Below are positions 8,537 through 17,657 of a stretch of DNA of 64,000 bases, one piece after another. Location: assembly GCA_018606645.1 (NCBI GenBank), contig JAGVRI010000020.1:1-64000 (forward strand), written 5' to 3'. The DNA is from Chloroflexota bacterium. Its GTDB lineage: Bacteria > Chloroflexota > Anaerolineae > JAAYZQ01. The number at the start of each line of letters is the position of its first letter. Position 1 is the stretch's first letter. The translations under genes were made by a program, and so were the position numbers. The notes beneath the pieces were generated by a model. That model was not told the DNA's origin and searched no databases. It saw only the letters and a program-made list of their open reading frames with translations.

Positions 8537-9517
8537 TCACAGACGGAAGCAGGCGGCGTAATGCCCCCCTCCCACGTCCCGGAACTCGGGCTCCTGTTCA
8601 CGGCAGATATCCATGACCACCGGACAGCGGGTGTTAAAGTGGCAGCCCTTGGGCGGATTGGCCGGGCTGGGCACATCCCCTTCCAGGATGATCCGTTGCC
8701 GCTTCTCCTCCACCACCGGATCCGGGATCGGCACCGCCGACAGCAGCGCTTTGGTATATGGATGGAGAGGGTTCTCGTAGAGTTCCGTGCGGTCGGTCAG
8801 CTCCACGATCTTGCCCAGATACATTACCGCCACCCGGTTGGAAATGTGGCGCACCACCGAAAGGTCATGGGCGATAAACAGATAAGTCAGATGGAACTGA
8901 TCCTGCAGGTCCTCCAGCAGGTTGATGATCTGGGCCTGGATCGAGACATCCAGGGCCGAGATCGGCTCATCGCAAATAATGAAATCGGGTTGGACGGCCA
9001 ACGCCCGGGCGACCCCGATCCGTTGCCGCTGCCCCCCCGAAAACTCATGGGGGTAGCGGTTGACAAAGTACGGGTTCAGGCCCACCACCCTCAATAGCTC
9101 CTGGACCCGCTCCCGCCGCTCTTTCCCCTTGGCGATGTTGTGCACCAGCAGCGGTTCGCCGATGATGTCACCCACGGTCATCCGTGGATTAAGCGACGCG
9201 TACGGGTCCTGAAAGATCATCTGCATCCGCCGCCGCATCTGGCGCAGCCGCTCTCCCTTGAGGGCGGTCAGTTCCACATCCTCAAAAAACACTTGCCCGG
9301 CCGTCGGTCGGTAGAGTTGCAAGATGGCCCGGCCGGTCGTCGACTTGCCGCATCCCGATTCCCCGACCAACCCCAGTGTTTCGCCGCGGAAAATGTCAAA
9401 GCTTACCCCATCGACCGCTTTGATCGATCCAACGCGCCGCTGGATGATAATCCCCTGCGTGATGGGGAAGTGCATTTTGAGATTCTGAACTTTGATCAAA
9501 ACCCCATTCTGTGTCAT
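8537..9517 (-). CDS. Oligopeptide ABC transporter ATP-binding protein, OppF/DppF type (importer 2)
   Basis: A 326-residue ATPase of normal family length. Walker A is GESGCGKST, signature FSGGQRQR, Walker B FIICDEP, and the C-terminal extension contains GCHFNTRCP. It is the last gene of importer operon 2 and lies 80 bp after the OppD-type gene; the gap shows no strong terminator. Together with the OppD-type protein it would drive peptide import. It is clearly a distinct paralogue from the OppF-type gene at 899-1945, so the two operons are not a recent duplication. Confidence 0.93.
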   Translation of the reverse strand: MTQNGVLIKVQNLKMHFPITQGIIIQRRVGSIKAVDGVSFDIFRGETLGLVGESGCGKSTTGRAILQLYRPTAGQVFFEDVELTALKGERLRQMRRRMQMIFQDPYASLNPRMTVGDIIGEPLLVHNIAKGKERRERVQELLRVVGLNPYFVNRYPHEFSGGQRQRIGVARALAVQPDFIICDEPISALDVSIQAQIINLLEDLQDQFHLTYLFIAHDLSVVRHISNRVAVMYLGKIVELTDRTELYENPLHPYTKALLSAVPIPDPVVEEKRQRIILEGDVPSPANPPKGCHFNTRCPVVMDICREQEPEFRDVGGGHYAACFRL

Positions 9518-9597
9518 TTGTCCCTGATCCTCTTCCGTACATATATCTGAAAAGCTGTCCCCTGCCAGACATCCCCGTTCGGCTGGTGCGCGGGATG

Positions 9598-10602
9598 TCA
9601 GCCCTGAGCCTCAATCCTTCGCTTGGGAGCGACCTGGGTTACGTCCACCCAACAGGCTACGGTGTGCCTTGGCGCCACTGGCTGCAGGGACGGGCGTTCC
9701 AGCCGACATTGTTCAATGGCATACACGCACCGTGGTTCGAACGGACATCCGGGCGGGAGGGAGATCAGGTCCGGCGGAAGCCCTTCAATGGACTGCAATC
9801 TCTCGGCCCGCGCTTCATCCAGGCGTGGCAGCGAACCCAACAACCCAATGGTGTAGGGGTGACGAGGATCGGCGTACATCTCTTTCACCGGCGCTTCCTC
9901 GACTACATGGCCGGCGTACATGACCATCATCCGATCCGCCAGGCCGGCTACCACTCCCAGGTCATGGGTGATCCAGATAATGGCCATCCCGATCTCGTCC
10001 CGCAATCGCTTGACCAGATCCAGGATCTGGGCCTGGATCGTCACATCCAGCGCCGTGGTCGGTTCGTCGGCGATCAACAGTTGCGGGTTGCAGGCCAGCG
10101 CCATGGCGATCATCGCCCGTTGGCGCATCCCGCCCGAGAATTGGTGCGGGTAATCGTCCAGCCGCGACGCTGCTTCCGGGATGCCCACCATGCTCAGCAA
10201 CTCGGCGCTTCGCTTGCGGGCTTCCTCTTTACTCATCCCCATGTGGAGCTCCAGGGCTTCTCCGATCTGCCGCCCGATGGTCAGCACCGGATTGAGCGAA
10301 GTCATCGGATCCTGGAAGACCATGGCGATCTTGTTGCCGCGCACCTTTCGGATGTCGTCATCGCTGAGCTTGAGCAGGTCCTGTCCCTCAAAGATCACTT
10401 CACCGTCCACGATCTTGCCCGGCGGCTGGGGGATGAGGCGCATCACCGACAAGACGCTCACGCTCTTGCCGCATCCGCTTTCCCCCACGATGCCCAGCGT
10501 TTCCCCTTGATCGACATAGAATGAAACGCCGTCCACCGCCTTGACCACACCGTCTTGAGTGAAGAATTGAGTTTTTAGGTTTTTGACTTCCAGCAATGGC
10601 AT
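9598..10602 (-). CDS. Oligopeptide ABC transporter ATP-binding protein, OppD/DppD type (importer 2)
   Basis: A 334-residue ATPase with Walker [10 protein letters not shown], signature FSGGMRQR, Walker B LLIADEP and the oligopeptide C-terminal region (GCPFEPRC). The start at 10602 has GGAGAATT upstream. It lies 50 bp after the OppC-type permease gene. It is the DppD-like half of the ATPase pair of importer 2. Assignment to dipeptide rather than oligopeptide transport is not possible from sequence. Confidence 0.93.
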   Translation of the reverse strand: MPLLEVKNLKTQFFTQDGVVKAVDGVSFYVDQGETLGIVGESGCGKSVSVLSVMRLIPQPPGKIVDGEVIFEGQDLLKLSDDDIRKVRGNKIAMVFQDPMTSLNPVLTIGRQIGEALELHMGMSKEEARKRSAELLSMVGIPEAASRLDDYPHQFSGGMRQRAMIAMALACNPQLLIADEPTTALDVTIQAQILDLVKRLRDEIGMAIIWITHDLGVVAGLADRMMVMYAGHVVEEAPVKEMYADPRHPYTIGLLGSLPRLDEARAERLQSIEGLPPDLISLPPGCPFEPRCVYAIEQCRLERPSLQPVAPRHTVACWVDVTQVAPKRRIEAQG

Positions 10603-10652
10603 GGGCGAATTCTCCTTCTTGGTTTCTTATCAATTCATGCGTTCCCCTGGCC

Positions 10653-11627
10653 CTACGCCCGGCTGCCGGTCAGGCGCGGGTCCAGGATGTCGCGCAACGC
10701 ATCCCCCACCAGATTCCAGGCCAGCACGAACAGGATGATGGCCATGCCTGGATAGACGACAATGTACCAGTAGTTCGCCAGGGAAGGGATCCAGTTCCGG
10801 GCAAAACTGATCATCTGCCCCCAGTCGGCATAGCCTCGCTGCGCGCCCAGACCCAGGAAGCTCAGCGCAGCAAAAGTCAGCACATATGAGCCGATGTTCA
10901 TCGAGGCAATCACCAACACTGGAAAGACCGCGTTCGGCATGAGATGGCGGAACAGGATCCGCATATTGCTGGCGCCGATGGTCCGCGCCGCAATGGCATA
11001 TTCAAACTGCTTGACCGCCAGGATATTTCCCCGGATCACCCGGGCATAGGTCATCCAGCCAAAGAAGATGATGGCCAGCATTCCGGTCAGGATCTGGAGT
11101 TGTACCGGGTCCATTTCCTTGGCCGGACTCTGGCCGAAGGTGATCAAGGCCAGGACCTTGGCCAGGGCCATCAAGGGGCCAGCCTCCCCCCGACCGTAGA
11201 TCGTCTGCAACACCGAGGTCAGGGTGATGGCGGCCAGCAAAAAGGGAAAGGCCATAAAGATCTCGGTGATCCGCATCAGGATCTCGTCGAGCCAGCCTCC
11301 ATAAAAGGCGGAGATCGAGCCGATCAATAGGCCGATGATCGTGGTAAAGATGGTGATGGCTACCCCGACGCGGAACGCGGTCCGGGTCCCCCAGATCACC
11401 CCGTAATAGATGTCATACTGGCCTTCGGTGGTGCCCATCGGGTGCTTTTCATTCGGTGGTCGCGGTTCCGTGGCAAACCCATCCCGCGGGATCATATACG
11501 CGTCCCGGGACCTGGGTGGTGGCGGCGCAAAGCGCGGAGCGCCAATGGCAATCACCACAAAGATGGCCAGCAAAATGATCCCGGCCAGAGAGGTGGGGTT
11601 TTTGAGCAGCCTTCGTACCGTTTTCAT
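10653..11627 (-). CDS. Peptide ABC transporter permease, OppC/DppC type (importer 2)
   Basis: A 324-residue permease of ordinary length with an N-terminal TM helix (about residues 13-32), a short proline-rich extracytoplasmic segment and five further TM helices. The ATPase-contact loop reads AARTIGASNMRILF. Unlike the OppC-type gene of importer 1 it carries no large extracytoplasmic domain. It follows the OppB-type gene after 41 bp and precedes the ATPase pair. Confidence 0.92.
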   Translation of the reverse strand: MKTVRRLLKNPTSLAGIILLAIFVVIAIGAPRFAPPPPRSRDAYMIPRDGFATEPRPPNEKHPMGTTEGQYDIYYGVIWGTRTAFRVGVAITIFTTIIGLLIGSISAFYGGWLDEILMRITEIFMAFPFLLAAITLTSVLQTIYGRGEAGPLMALAKVLALITFGQSPAKEMDPVQLQILTGMLAIIFFGWMTYARVIRGNILAVKQFEYAIAARTIGASNMRILFRHLMPNAVFPVLVIASMNIGSYVLTFAALSFLGLGAQRGYADWGQMISFARNWIPSLANYWYIVVYPGMAIILFVLAWNLVGDALRDILDPRLTGSRA

Positions 11628-11668
11628 CGTCTACCAACCTTCTCCCTCAATTCGTTTCTGACCCATCG

Positions 11669-12733
11669 CTACTCCAGCCGGATGCGGGGATCGACCACCC
11701 CGTAGAGTACATCCACGACCAGATTGCCAAAGACCAGGATAAAGCTGCTGAACAGTGTCACTCCGAGGACGGTGACCGCATCCAGCGTCAGCGCAGCCTG
11801 GGCCAGAAATGAACCCATACCTGGCCAGTTGAACACTGTCTCGGTGATGACCACGCCGTTTAACAGGCCGACCAAAGTCAGCCCGCCCACAGTAATCACC
11901 GGGATTAAGGCGTTGGGAACGGCATGCTTGCGGATCACCACTTTTTCAGCCAGACCCTTGGCCCGGGCCGTGGTCATATAGTCCTGGCGCAGTGTATCCA
12001 ACATCGAGGACCGCGTGACGCGCAACAGGAAGGCCCAGTTGATGACCGACAGGGTCAGGACCGGCAGGACCAGGTGGCGCAGGGAATCCAAAAAGATGTC
12101 AAACCGCAAGTTCAGCAACGAATCAATGGTATTCATCTGCGTATAGCGCTGGAATTCCGGCGACTGCACCGCCCGCATCGCCCAGTCGGAAAGTCGTCCC
12201 GGCGGGAACCAGCCCAGCTTGGCGTAAAAGATCATCAATACCAGCAAGCCGAACACAAAAGTGGGGATGGACCAGCCGGTAATGGCAAAGACGCGAAGGA
12301 GCTGATCGATGAATTTGTTGTGGTTGACCGCTGCCTGGATTCCCATCCAGATGGCGATGCCGATCAGCGGAATGGCCGACCATAGGGCCAGCTCGACGGT
12401 GGCCGGCAGACGGCGTCCGATCGCCTCGGCCACGGACCCCCGACCGACCTGAGACCAGCCCAGGTCCCCACGCAGAATCCCACCTCTCACCTCGCCCGTG
12501 TCTGGGTCTTTGCGCCCGACCATCCAGTGCCAGTACTGGACCGGGATCGGTTCGTCCAGCCCGTATTTGGCAATCAATTCATCAATCGCCCCCTGGCGTC
12601 TGGGAATGTCCCTCACATAGAGAGCCACGCGTTCGTACGGTGTGAGCAAAGAAAGCATCCAGAAAATGAGGACTGAAACGCCGATCAATAGTACCGGCAT
12701 AATCAACAATCGACGGACAATATATCGAAACAT
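11669..12733 (-). CDS. Peptide ABC transporter permease, OppB/DppB type (importer 2)
   Basis: A 354-residue permease starting MFRYIVRRLL at 12733, where GAGGAA lies 6 nt upstream; a longer upstream reading lacks an RBS and is not conserved. The first TM helix (about 8-30) is followed by an extracytoplasmic loop of about 95 residues and five TM helices. The contact loop reads DYMTTARAKGLAEKVV. It pairs with the OppC/DppC-type permease to form the channel of importer 2. Confidence 0.92.
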   Translation of the reverse strand: MFRYIVRRLLIMPVLLIGVSVLIFWMLSLLTPYERVALYVRDIPRRQGAIDELIAKYGLDEPIPVQYWHWMVGRKDPDTGEVRGGILRGDLGWSQVGRGSVAEAIGRRLPATVELALWSAIPLIGIAIWMGIQAAVNHNKFIDQLLRVFAITGWSIPTFVFGLLVLMIFYAKLGWFPPGRLSDWAMRAVQSPEFQRYTQMNTIDSLLNLRFDIFLDSLRHLVLPVLTLSVINWAFLLRVTRSSMLDTLRQDYMTTARAKGLAEKVVIRKHAVPNALIPVITVGGLTLVGLLNGVVITETVFNWPGMGSFLAQAALTLDAVTVLGVTLFSSFILVFGNLVVDVLYGVVDPRIRLE

Positions 12734-12782
12734 GAAAGGTTCCTCAGGGATTTGCCCCACACATAAGTTCTCATGATCAGGG

Positions 12783-12818
12783 AACAGGGAGCCAGAGGCT
12801 CCTCTCCGGCTCCCTGTT
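12783..12818 (-). promoter_or_regulatory. Intercistronic hairpin between binding-protein and permease genes (importer 2)
   Basis: A perfect 11-bp inverted repeat (AACAGGGAGCC at 12783-12793, complement at 12808-12818) lies in the 110-bp gap after the binding-protein stop. There is no U-run after it. It occupies the same place as the hairpins at 5426-5467 and 44774-44819. Confidence 0.65.
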
Positions 12819-12843
12819 GCACGTATCAGACTTGCCTCAGGCC

Positions 12844-14958
12844 TTACGGCGCCACCTTGGACAGAGCATAGATCCACGAATGGTCGGCGGCCGGATAGGC
12901 CGGGTTATAGTAGAACCCCTTGATCCACTCCTGGAAGTGGATCCGACCCAAGGCCTGGTACATCCAGATCACCACCGCATCCTTCTGCGCCTCCAACTGG
13001 ATCTCCTCATAGATCTTGCGGCGCTCTTCGGGATCGGTGGTGGCCACGCCCTTGGCGATCAGCTCATCATACTTTTGCGCATATTCGGGCGTCATGTTGA
13101 TGACCCGGCCGTAGGCGCCCTGAGAGCTGAGGAACGGCTGCACCCAGTTGTGCGGATCGTGATAGTCTTCCAGCCAGCCACCCACATAGATGGGCAATTT
13201 CTGGGCGCGGCGGTTGCTCAGGAGCACCGGCCAGGGCATGCCGACCACGGCCACGCTGAACTTTTCGTTCACCGCCTCCAGCCCGGCCTTCAGGATTTCG
13301 GAGGCCAGCCGCCGGGTCTCGTTTCCGGTGTTGTAGGCCATCTGCAGATAGAAGCCCTTGTTCCAGACGTCGTCTTCGTCCTCACCGGCGGGGATGCCGT
13401 CCTTGTCCACATCGGCCAGCTTGAACTCCTCTTCGCACTTGGCTGGATCGTAGGAGTAGAGCGGCTTTTCACCCTCGCGATAGCCCATCATGCCCTGGAT
13501 GATCGGCCCTTGCGCCTGGATGCCCTCCCCGTTCAGCGCGTCCTTGATCATGGTCTCAAAGTCGAAACAGTAGTTGAACGCCTTGCGAATATGGATGTCG
13601 CTGAAAAAGTCGGGCGGGATGCCGTTGCCGTCCAATGTCCCACTTCCCACAAAGGGGTTGCCGCCCTCCACGTTGATCTGCCAGTTGAACTGGGCGGGGG
13701 TCATCGCCGGCTCGGGCAGGTCGCGCCAGACCTGGATATAGCCCTCGGGGTTGGCCTCTTCGCAGGTGCCATCCGCATAGCAGACCGTCTTGTAGTAGGG
13801 CTCAAGCTGCGGCCGGTACTGAGCCGGGGTATAGATATAGTCGGCGTCGCCGGCCTCGAACATGGCCAGGCGGGTGCCCCACTCATCGATATTCTTGATC
13901 ACCACCCGCTTGATCTGGGGTGGACCGCTGGGCCCGCCTTCCCACATCGGCTCGGTGCGCCAGTAGTTCTCGTTGGCCACCAGCACAATCTCCTCACCTG
14001 GCGTCCAGTGATCGAGCATGTATGGACCGGTGCCGTTCGCCTGATTAAAGAGGATGGTCTCCTCGGCGCCCGGATCGGCGTATTTCTGCCAGGTGGCGCA
14101 GTCGCCGTCCCAGTCCCCGTTCTCCGCCATCCACTCCTGATCGACGATCCCTCCCAGGAAGCTCTGGGCCAGCAAGGTCGGGAACCAGGGAGTGGGCTGG
14201 TTCAGGTGGTAGACGACCGTGCCCGCTTCATCGTCGGCCACAATCTTTTCCTTGACTGCCTCGCACACCTGGACCAGCTCGTCAGCAGTCAGGTCCTCAA
14301 AGGTGACCTGTTCGGGGTCCTTGCCCAGATAGGCGATGGCAAAGTCCTTGATGGATGCCAGAGCCAGGTCTGAGCCGAAGAAGGCCTCGTAGGTCATCCA
14401 GTGCGGACCGTCAATACGGCCTTGCAACAGAGCCCGGTGGTTGGTGTAGGCCACATCGTGCGGCTCCAGAGTGCCGCCTTTGTGGAACTTGACGCCTTCG
14501 CGGACCTTGAAGGTCCAGGTCAGGCCATCGTCGCTGACCTCCCACTCGGTGGCCAGGGCGGGGATGAACTCATCGGTCCGTTCTCTGTTAAAGAAGACCA
14601 ACCCCTCATAGATGTTCATCTCGACAGCCGAGCCGGCGGTCTCGTAGGTCCAGGCCGGGTCGAGCGTCTCCGGTTCGCCCGCGCCGGTCACCACCAGGAA
14701 GGTATCGGGGCTCTTGAACTGGGGCGAGACTTTGGGCGGCGGTGGAGTGACTTCCTCCGGCACCGGCGTGGCGGTGACGACCTTTTCCACTTCGACAACC
14801 TTGGTTACCTCGACCGGAGTTAATTCCACAACCACCGTCTCTTTGACGACGCTCGTTTCCTTGACCACGATCGGGGTCGGGCTCGGCGCGCAGGCAGCCA
14901 AAACCATGGGCGCGAGCATGACTACAAGAGCCAGAATCGCCAATTTCTTGTTTAACAT
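12844..14958 (-). CDS. Peptide ABC transporter substrate-binding lipoprotein (importer 2)
   Basis: A 704-residue family-5 solute-binding lipoprotein. The start at 14958 (MLNKKLAIL) is set by GGAGGAGAGAA immediately upstream. The signal peptide ends in LAAC (Cys22), followed by a Val/Glu/Thr linker (KETVVVELTPVEVTKVVEVE) and the binding domain from about residue 75. It is longer than classical OppA and lacks the C-terminal Ig-like domain of the first importer. It heads importer operon 2 and should be anchored on the outer face of the membrane. Confidence 0.92.
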   Translation of the reverse strand: MLNKKLAILALVVMLAPMVLAACAPSPTPIVVKETSVVKETVVVELTPVEVTKVVEVEKVVTATPVPEEVTPPPPKVSPQFKSPDTFLVVTGAGEPETLDPAWTYETAGSAVEMNIYEGLVFFNRERTDEFIPALATEWEVSDDGLTWTFKVREGVKFHKGGTLEPHDVAYTNHRALLQGRIDGPHWMTYEAFFGSDLALASIKDFAIAYLGKDPEQVTFEDLTADELVQVCEAVKEKIVADDEAGTVVYHLNQPTPWFPTLLAQSFLGGIVDQEWMAENGDWDGDCATWQKYADPGAEETILFNQANGTGPYMLDHWTPGEEIVLVANENYWRTEPMWEGGPSGPPQIKRVVIKNIDEWGTRLAMFEAGDADYIYTPAQYRPQLEPYYKTVCYADGTCEEANPEGYIQVWRDLPEPAMTPAQFNWQINVEGGNPFVGSGTLDGNGIPPDFFSDIHIRKAFNYCFDFETMIKDALNGEGIQAQGPIIQGMMGYREGEKPLYSYDPAKCEEEFKLADVDKDGIPAGEDEDDVWNKGFYLQMAYNTGNETRRLASEILKAGLEAVNEKFSVAVVGMPWPVLLSNRRAQKLPIYVGGWLEDYHDPHNWVQPFLSSQGAYGRVINMTPEYAQKYDELIAKGVATTDPEERRKIYEEIQLEAQKDAVVIWMYQALGRIHFQEWIKGFYYNPAYPAADHSWIYALSKVAP

Positions 14959-15035
14959 TTCTCTCCTCCATATCATAGAGTAGGTGCACGTCTCAAGTAC
15001 AACAAACTCTCAGCGTGAAAAGCTGCTAATGGGGC

Positions 15036-15050
15036 CCTCACCTCCTTCCT
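15036..15050 (-). promoter_or_regulatory. Extended Shine-Dalgarno sequence without a start codon (leader of importer 2)
   Basis: On the minus strand AAGGAAGGAGGTGAGG matches the 16S anti-Shine-Dalgarno over at least AAGGAGGTGA, about 80-90 nt upstream of the real start at 14958, which has its own RBS. No start codon is correctly spaced behind it. It is the counterpart of the element at 8176-8190. Confidence 0.5.
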
Positions 15051-15070
15051 TTGAATCAACTGTCCTACCC

Positions 15071-15775
15071 TCATGGAATACACAACACCATGCCCGGATA
15101 GATGGTGTTGGCGCTCTGGACGGTCAGGCCGTTGGCCGCCAGGATGTCGTAAGGCGAAACGCCATAGTTTCGGGCGATCTGCCACACCCACTCGCCCACT
15201 TTGACCGTGTGGCGGATGCGGCACCCGGTGGTCGTCCCGGTGGTCGTCCCGGTCGTCGTCCCGCCGGAAGTCGGAATCTTGAGCTTCTGGCCGACATAGA
15301 TCTGGTTGGGGTTGCTCACATTGTTGGCGCGGGCGATCGCTTGCCACGTCGTGCCATACCGCCGTGCAATGGACGAGAGGGTCTCTCCGGGCTGCACCGT
15401 GTGCCAGATAGCTTCCCCGGTTCCACCGGAGGGAGGGGGTTGAGCGGTTGGCACCGCCGTTACAGCGCTCGGAACTGCCGTAGCAGTGGGCGCGCTCGTC
15501 GCCGGCACCTCCTGGACCGGCGTCTGGGTGGGCGCCTCTCCAGCCGCCGGGGTCTGGACGATCGGGGTCATCAGCGCTGGCGTGACGGCTGAAACTACCG
15601 TCTCCCCAGGTTTGGGGGTTTCCTGTACCTCGCCCGTTGGAACCTCTATCTCGCCCACCGGGGCGGTGGCCTCAGGCTTCCGCTCCCTGGCCGGCCTGGC
15701 GCAACCGGCCAATCCAATCGTAGCAATGATCAATACCACAACCAGCACACCTAGAAACGACCGTTTTTGTCTCAT
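15071..15775 (-). CDS. LysM-domain lipoprotein
   Basis: A 234-residue exported lipoprotein. The signal peptide ends in LAGC (Cys25), followed by a Pro/Thr/Glu/Ala-rich low-complexity spacer (about 30-118), a first LysM domain (about 120-167, HTVQPGETLSSIARRYG), a TTTG-repeat linker and a second LysM (about 185-234, HTVKVGEWVWQIARNYG). LysM domains bind N-acetylglucosamine in peptidoglycan, so the protein probably links the membrane surface to the wall. No catalytic domain is present. AGGAGGTAAC precedes the ATG, and its promoter lies inside the 3' end of the preceding gene. Confidence 0.88.
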   Translation of the reverse strand: MRQKRSFLGVLVVVLIIATIGLAGCARPARERKPEATAPVGEIEVPTGEVQETPKPGETVVSAVTPALMTPIVQTPAAGEAPTQTPVQEVPATSAPTATAVPSAVTAVPTAQPPPSGGTGEAIWHTVQPGETLSSIARRYGTTWQAIARANNVSNPNQIYVGQKLKIPTSGGTTTGTTTGTTTGCRIRHTVKVGEWVWQIARNYGVSPYDILAANGLTVQSANTIYPGMVLCIP

Positions 15776-15837
15776 GGTCTGTTACCTCCTGTCAATCGGC
15801 ACCCGATGCCTGCAACATAACCGCCAGCACTTTGGAC

Positions 15838-15866
15838 ATCATACCATAACTAGGTCCAGACGTCAA
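15838..15866 (-). promoter_or_regulatory. Promoter of the LysM lipoprotein gene (TTGACG-17-TATGAT)
   Basis: On the minus strand TTGACG (15861-15866) and TATGAT (15838-15843) are separated by 17 nt; the -35 box lies within the end of the NTPase gene. It would give the LysM gene a transcript independent of the tdh-kbl-NTPase operon. Confidence 0.6.
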
Positions 15867-16404
15867 GCAAACCACCCTCTTGTTCGCTTTTCAACCAGCG
15901 CACGATCTGCTCGGGTAACCTCTGGCGGTTTTCCTGGGTGACCTCGACCAGGAGGACATCCGATCTGGCTTTGATCGCATCCGCCCAGGGATGGGACGCG
16001 GCCATGATCGTGGCCAGGATGGGCTTGGAACTGACCAGTGCGGCCTGCACCGCATCACGAAACGCCCGAGAGAACAGTTCCATCTTGCCGATCTCGTCAA
16101 TGACGATCAGCGAGACGTTCCATTGGTCCACCGCCCGTCGCAAGGCGGCGACCCCGATCTGCTCCAGTTCCTGAAGATTGACCCCGTACCTGCCCACGCG
16201 ATAGGGACCTGGGGTATCCACGCTGGCCAGGGTTCCCCTCTGTCCGTCCAGCGTGATCAGTCGAAAGCCGGTCCGACGCCCCCTCTCTCGAACTTCTTCG
16301 GTGTAAAAGCCACCCGCCTGAGCGCCCCACTGGCTGACCACCGCCCGGATCACGGTCGTTTTCCCGATACCAGGCCGGCCGGTCAAGAGAAGGGCGCGCC
16401 CCAT
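15850..16404 (-). CDS. THEP1-type nucleoside-triphosphatase
   Basis: A 184-residue P-loop NTPase of the THEP1 (NTPase_1) family: Walker A GRPGIGKTT at about residues 8-16 and Walker B-like VIDEIGKMEL near 107-116. Family members hydrolyse a broad range of NTPs; the physiological role is poorly defined. It starts 33 bp after the kbl stop and appears to be the third gene of the tdh-kbl operon. Any functional link to threonine breakdown is only positional. Length is normal for the family. Confidence 0.85.
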   Translation of the reverse strand: MGRALLLTGRPGIGKTTVIRAVVSQWGAQAGGFYTEEVRERGRRTGFRLITLDGQRGTLASVDTPGPYRVGRYGVNLQELEQIGVAALRRAVDQWNVSLIVIDEIGKMELFSRAFRDAVQAALVSSKPILATIMAASHPWADAIKARSDVLLVEVTQENRQRLPEQIVRWLKSEQEGGLLDVWT

Positions 16405-16437
16405 CGCTGCTTGACCCGACTGAGAGGAGACCGATCC

Positions 16438-17634
16438 CTAAATGACTCCCAGCTCACGCCCCACCTTCTCGAACGCCGCCAGGCCCAGGTCCAGGTCCTC
16501 CCGGCTGTGAGCGGCGGTATTCATCACCCGGATGCGCGCCTGCCCACGCGGCACAGTGGGGAAGCCGATCGCCATGGCAAAGACTCCGTTCTCAAACAGG
16601 CGCCGCGAGAACTCTTTGGCCAAAGGAGCTTCTCCCAACATGACCGGGACAATCGGCGTCTGCGAGCGGCCGATATCAAAGCCCAGTTGGACCATCCCTT
16701 TCTTGAAATACTCAGTGTTCGCCCATAGTTTTTCCACCAACTCGGAGCTTTGCTCCAGCAGATCCACCGCTGCCAGACAGGCGGCCGTGTCGGCCGGGGT
16801 GACGGCGCTGGAAAAGAGGAACGGACGCGCCTTTTGGCGGAGGTAATCTACGATGACTTTCTTGCCAGCGATGACCCCTCCGACTACCCCAAACGCCTTG
16901 CTCAGGGTGCCGATTTCGACATCGAATTTGCCCTGCAGGCCGAAATGATGCACGATGCCCTTGCCGCCTCCCAGTACCCCTTCGCCATGGGCATCGTCCA
17001 CCATGGTCATCACCCCATATTTCTCGGCCACCTCATAGAGCGCATCCAGCGGGGCGATATCCCCGTCCATACTGAACACCCCGTCGGTCACCAACAAGCC
17101 CCGGCGGTATTTGGGCAGGTTCTCGCGGATGACGCGTTCCGCGTCGCGGGCGTCGCAATGCTCATAGACCACGATCTTGGCCCCGGACAGCCGCGCCCCG
17201 TCAATGATGCTGGCGTGGTTCAGGCGGTCGGAAAAGATCACATCCTGTTCGCCGGTGTCTTTGTCCCTGCCCACCAGCGGCGGGATAGCCGCCTGATTGG
17301 CGCAGAAGCCGCTCTGGACGTACAGTGCATCTTCCACCCCTTTGAACTCGGCCAGGCGCTTCTCCAACTGGATGTGCAGTTCTTGGGTTCCAGCGATCGA
17401 ACGCACCGCAGCCGGCCCCACGCCCCACTGATCAATGGCTTTCTTGGCCGCCTCTTTCATCGCTGGATGATTAGCCAGGCCCAAATAGTTGTTGGTGCAG
17501 AAATTGAGCACCCGCTTGCCATCCACAATCATCCAGGCATCGGCCGGCGAGCCCATCACCCGCAGGGTGATGAACAGGCCCGACTCTTGCAGGTTGCTCA
17601 TCTCTTGACGGATAAAATCAAACTTGTCACCCAT
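16438..17634 (-). CDS. kbl: Glycine C-acetyltransferase (2-amino-3-ketobutyrate CoA ligase)
   Basis: A 398-residue PLP enzyme of the alpha-oxoamine synthase family. It converts 2-amino-3-ketobutyrate plus CoA to glycine and acetyl-CoA, the second step of threonine degradation. The start at 17634 (MGDKFDFIRQE) has GAGGGAGAAGGA upstream. Visible motifs include NNYLGLANHP near the N terminus, DDAHGEGVLG and the PLP-lysine region GTLSKAFG. The threonine dehydrogenase gene lies only 23 bp upstream, which favours this function over the related biotin (BioF) or haem (HemA) synthases. Confidence 0.92.
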   Translation of the reverse strand: MGDKFDFIRQEMSNLQESGLFITLRVMGSPADAWMIVDGKRVLNFCTNNYLGLANHPAMKEAAKKAIDQWGVGPAAVRSIAGTQELHIQLEKRLAEFKGVEDALYVQSGFCANQAAIPPLVGRDKDTGEQDVIFSDRLNHASIIDGARLSGAKIVVYEHCDARDAERVIRENLPKYRRGLLVTDGVFSMDGDIAPLDALYEVAEKYGVMTMVDDAHGEGVLGGGKGIVHHFGLQGKFDVEIGTLSKAFGVVGGVIAGKKVIVDYLRQKARPFLFSSAVTPADTAACLAAVDLLEQSSELVEKLWANTEYFKKGMVQLGFDIGRSQTPIVPVMLGEAPLAKEFSRRLFENGVFAMAIGFPTVPRGQARIRVMNTAAHSREDLDLGLAAFEKVGRELGVI

Positions 17635-17657
17635 TCCTTCTCCCTCCTCAGCCAGGC

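Noticed and set aside
12817-14373. A 518-residue antisense reading frame opposite the second peptide-binding lipoprotein gene
   Set aside because: No RBS or domain, and it lies fully inside a confident gene; a GC shadow.
15225-15262. A short tandem repeat of GGTCGTCCC-like units
   Set aside because: It encodes a TTTG linker between two LysM domains.
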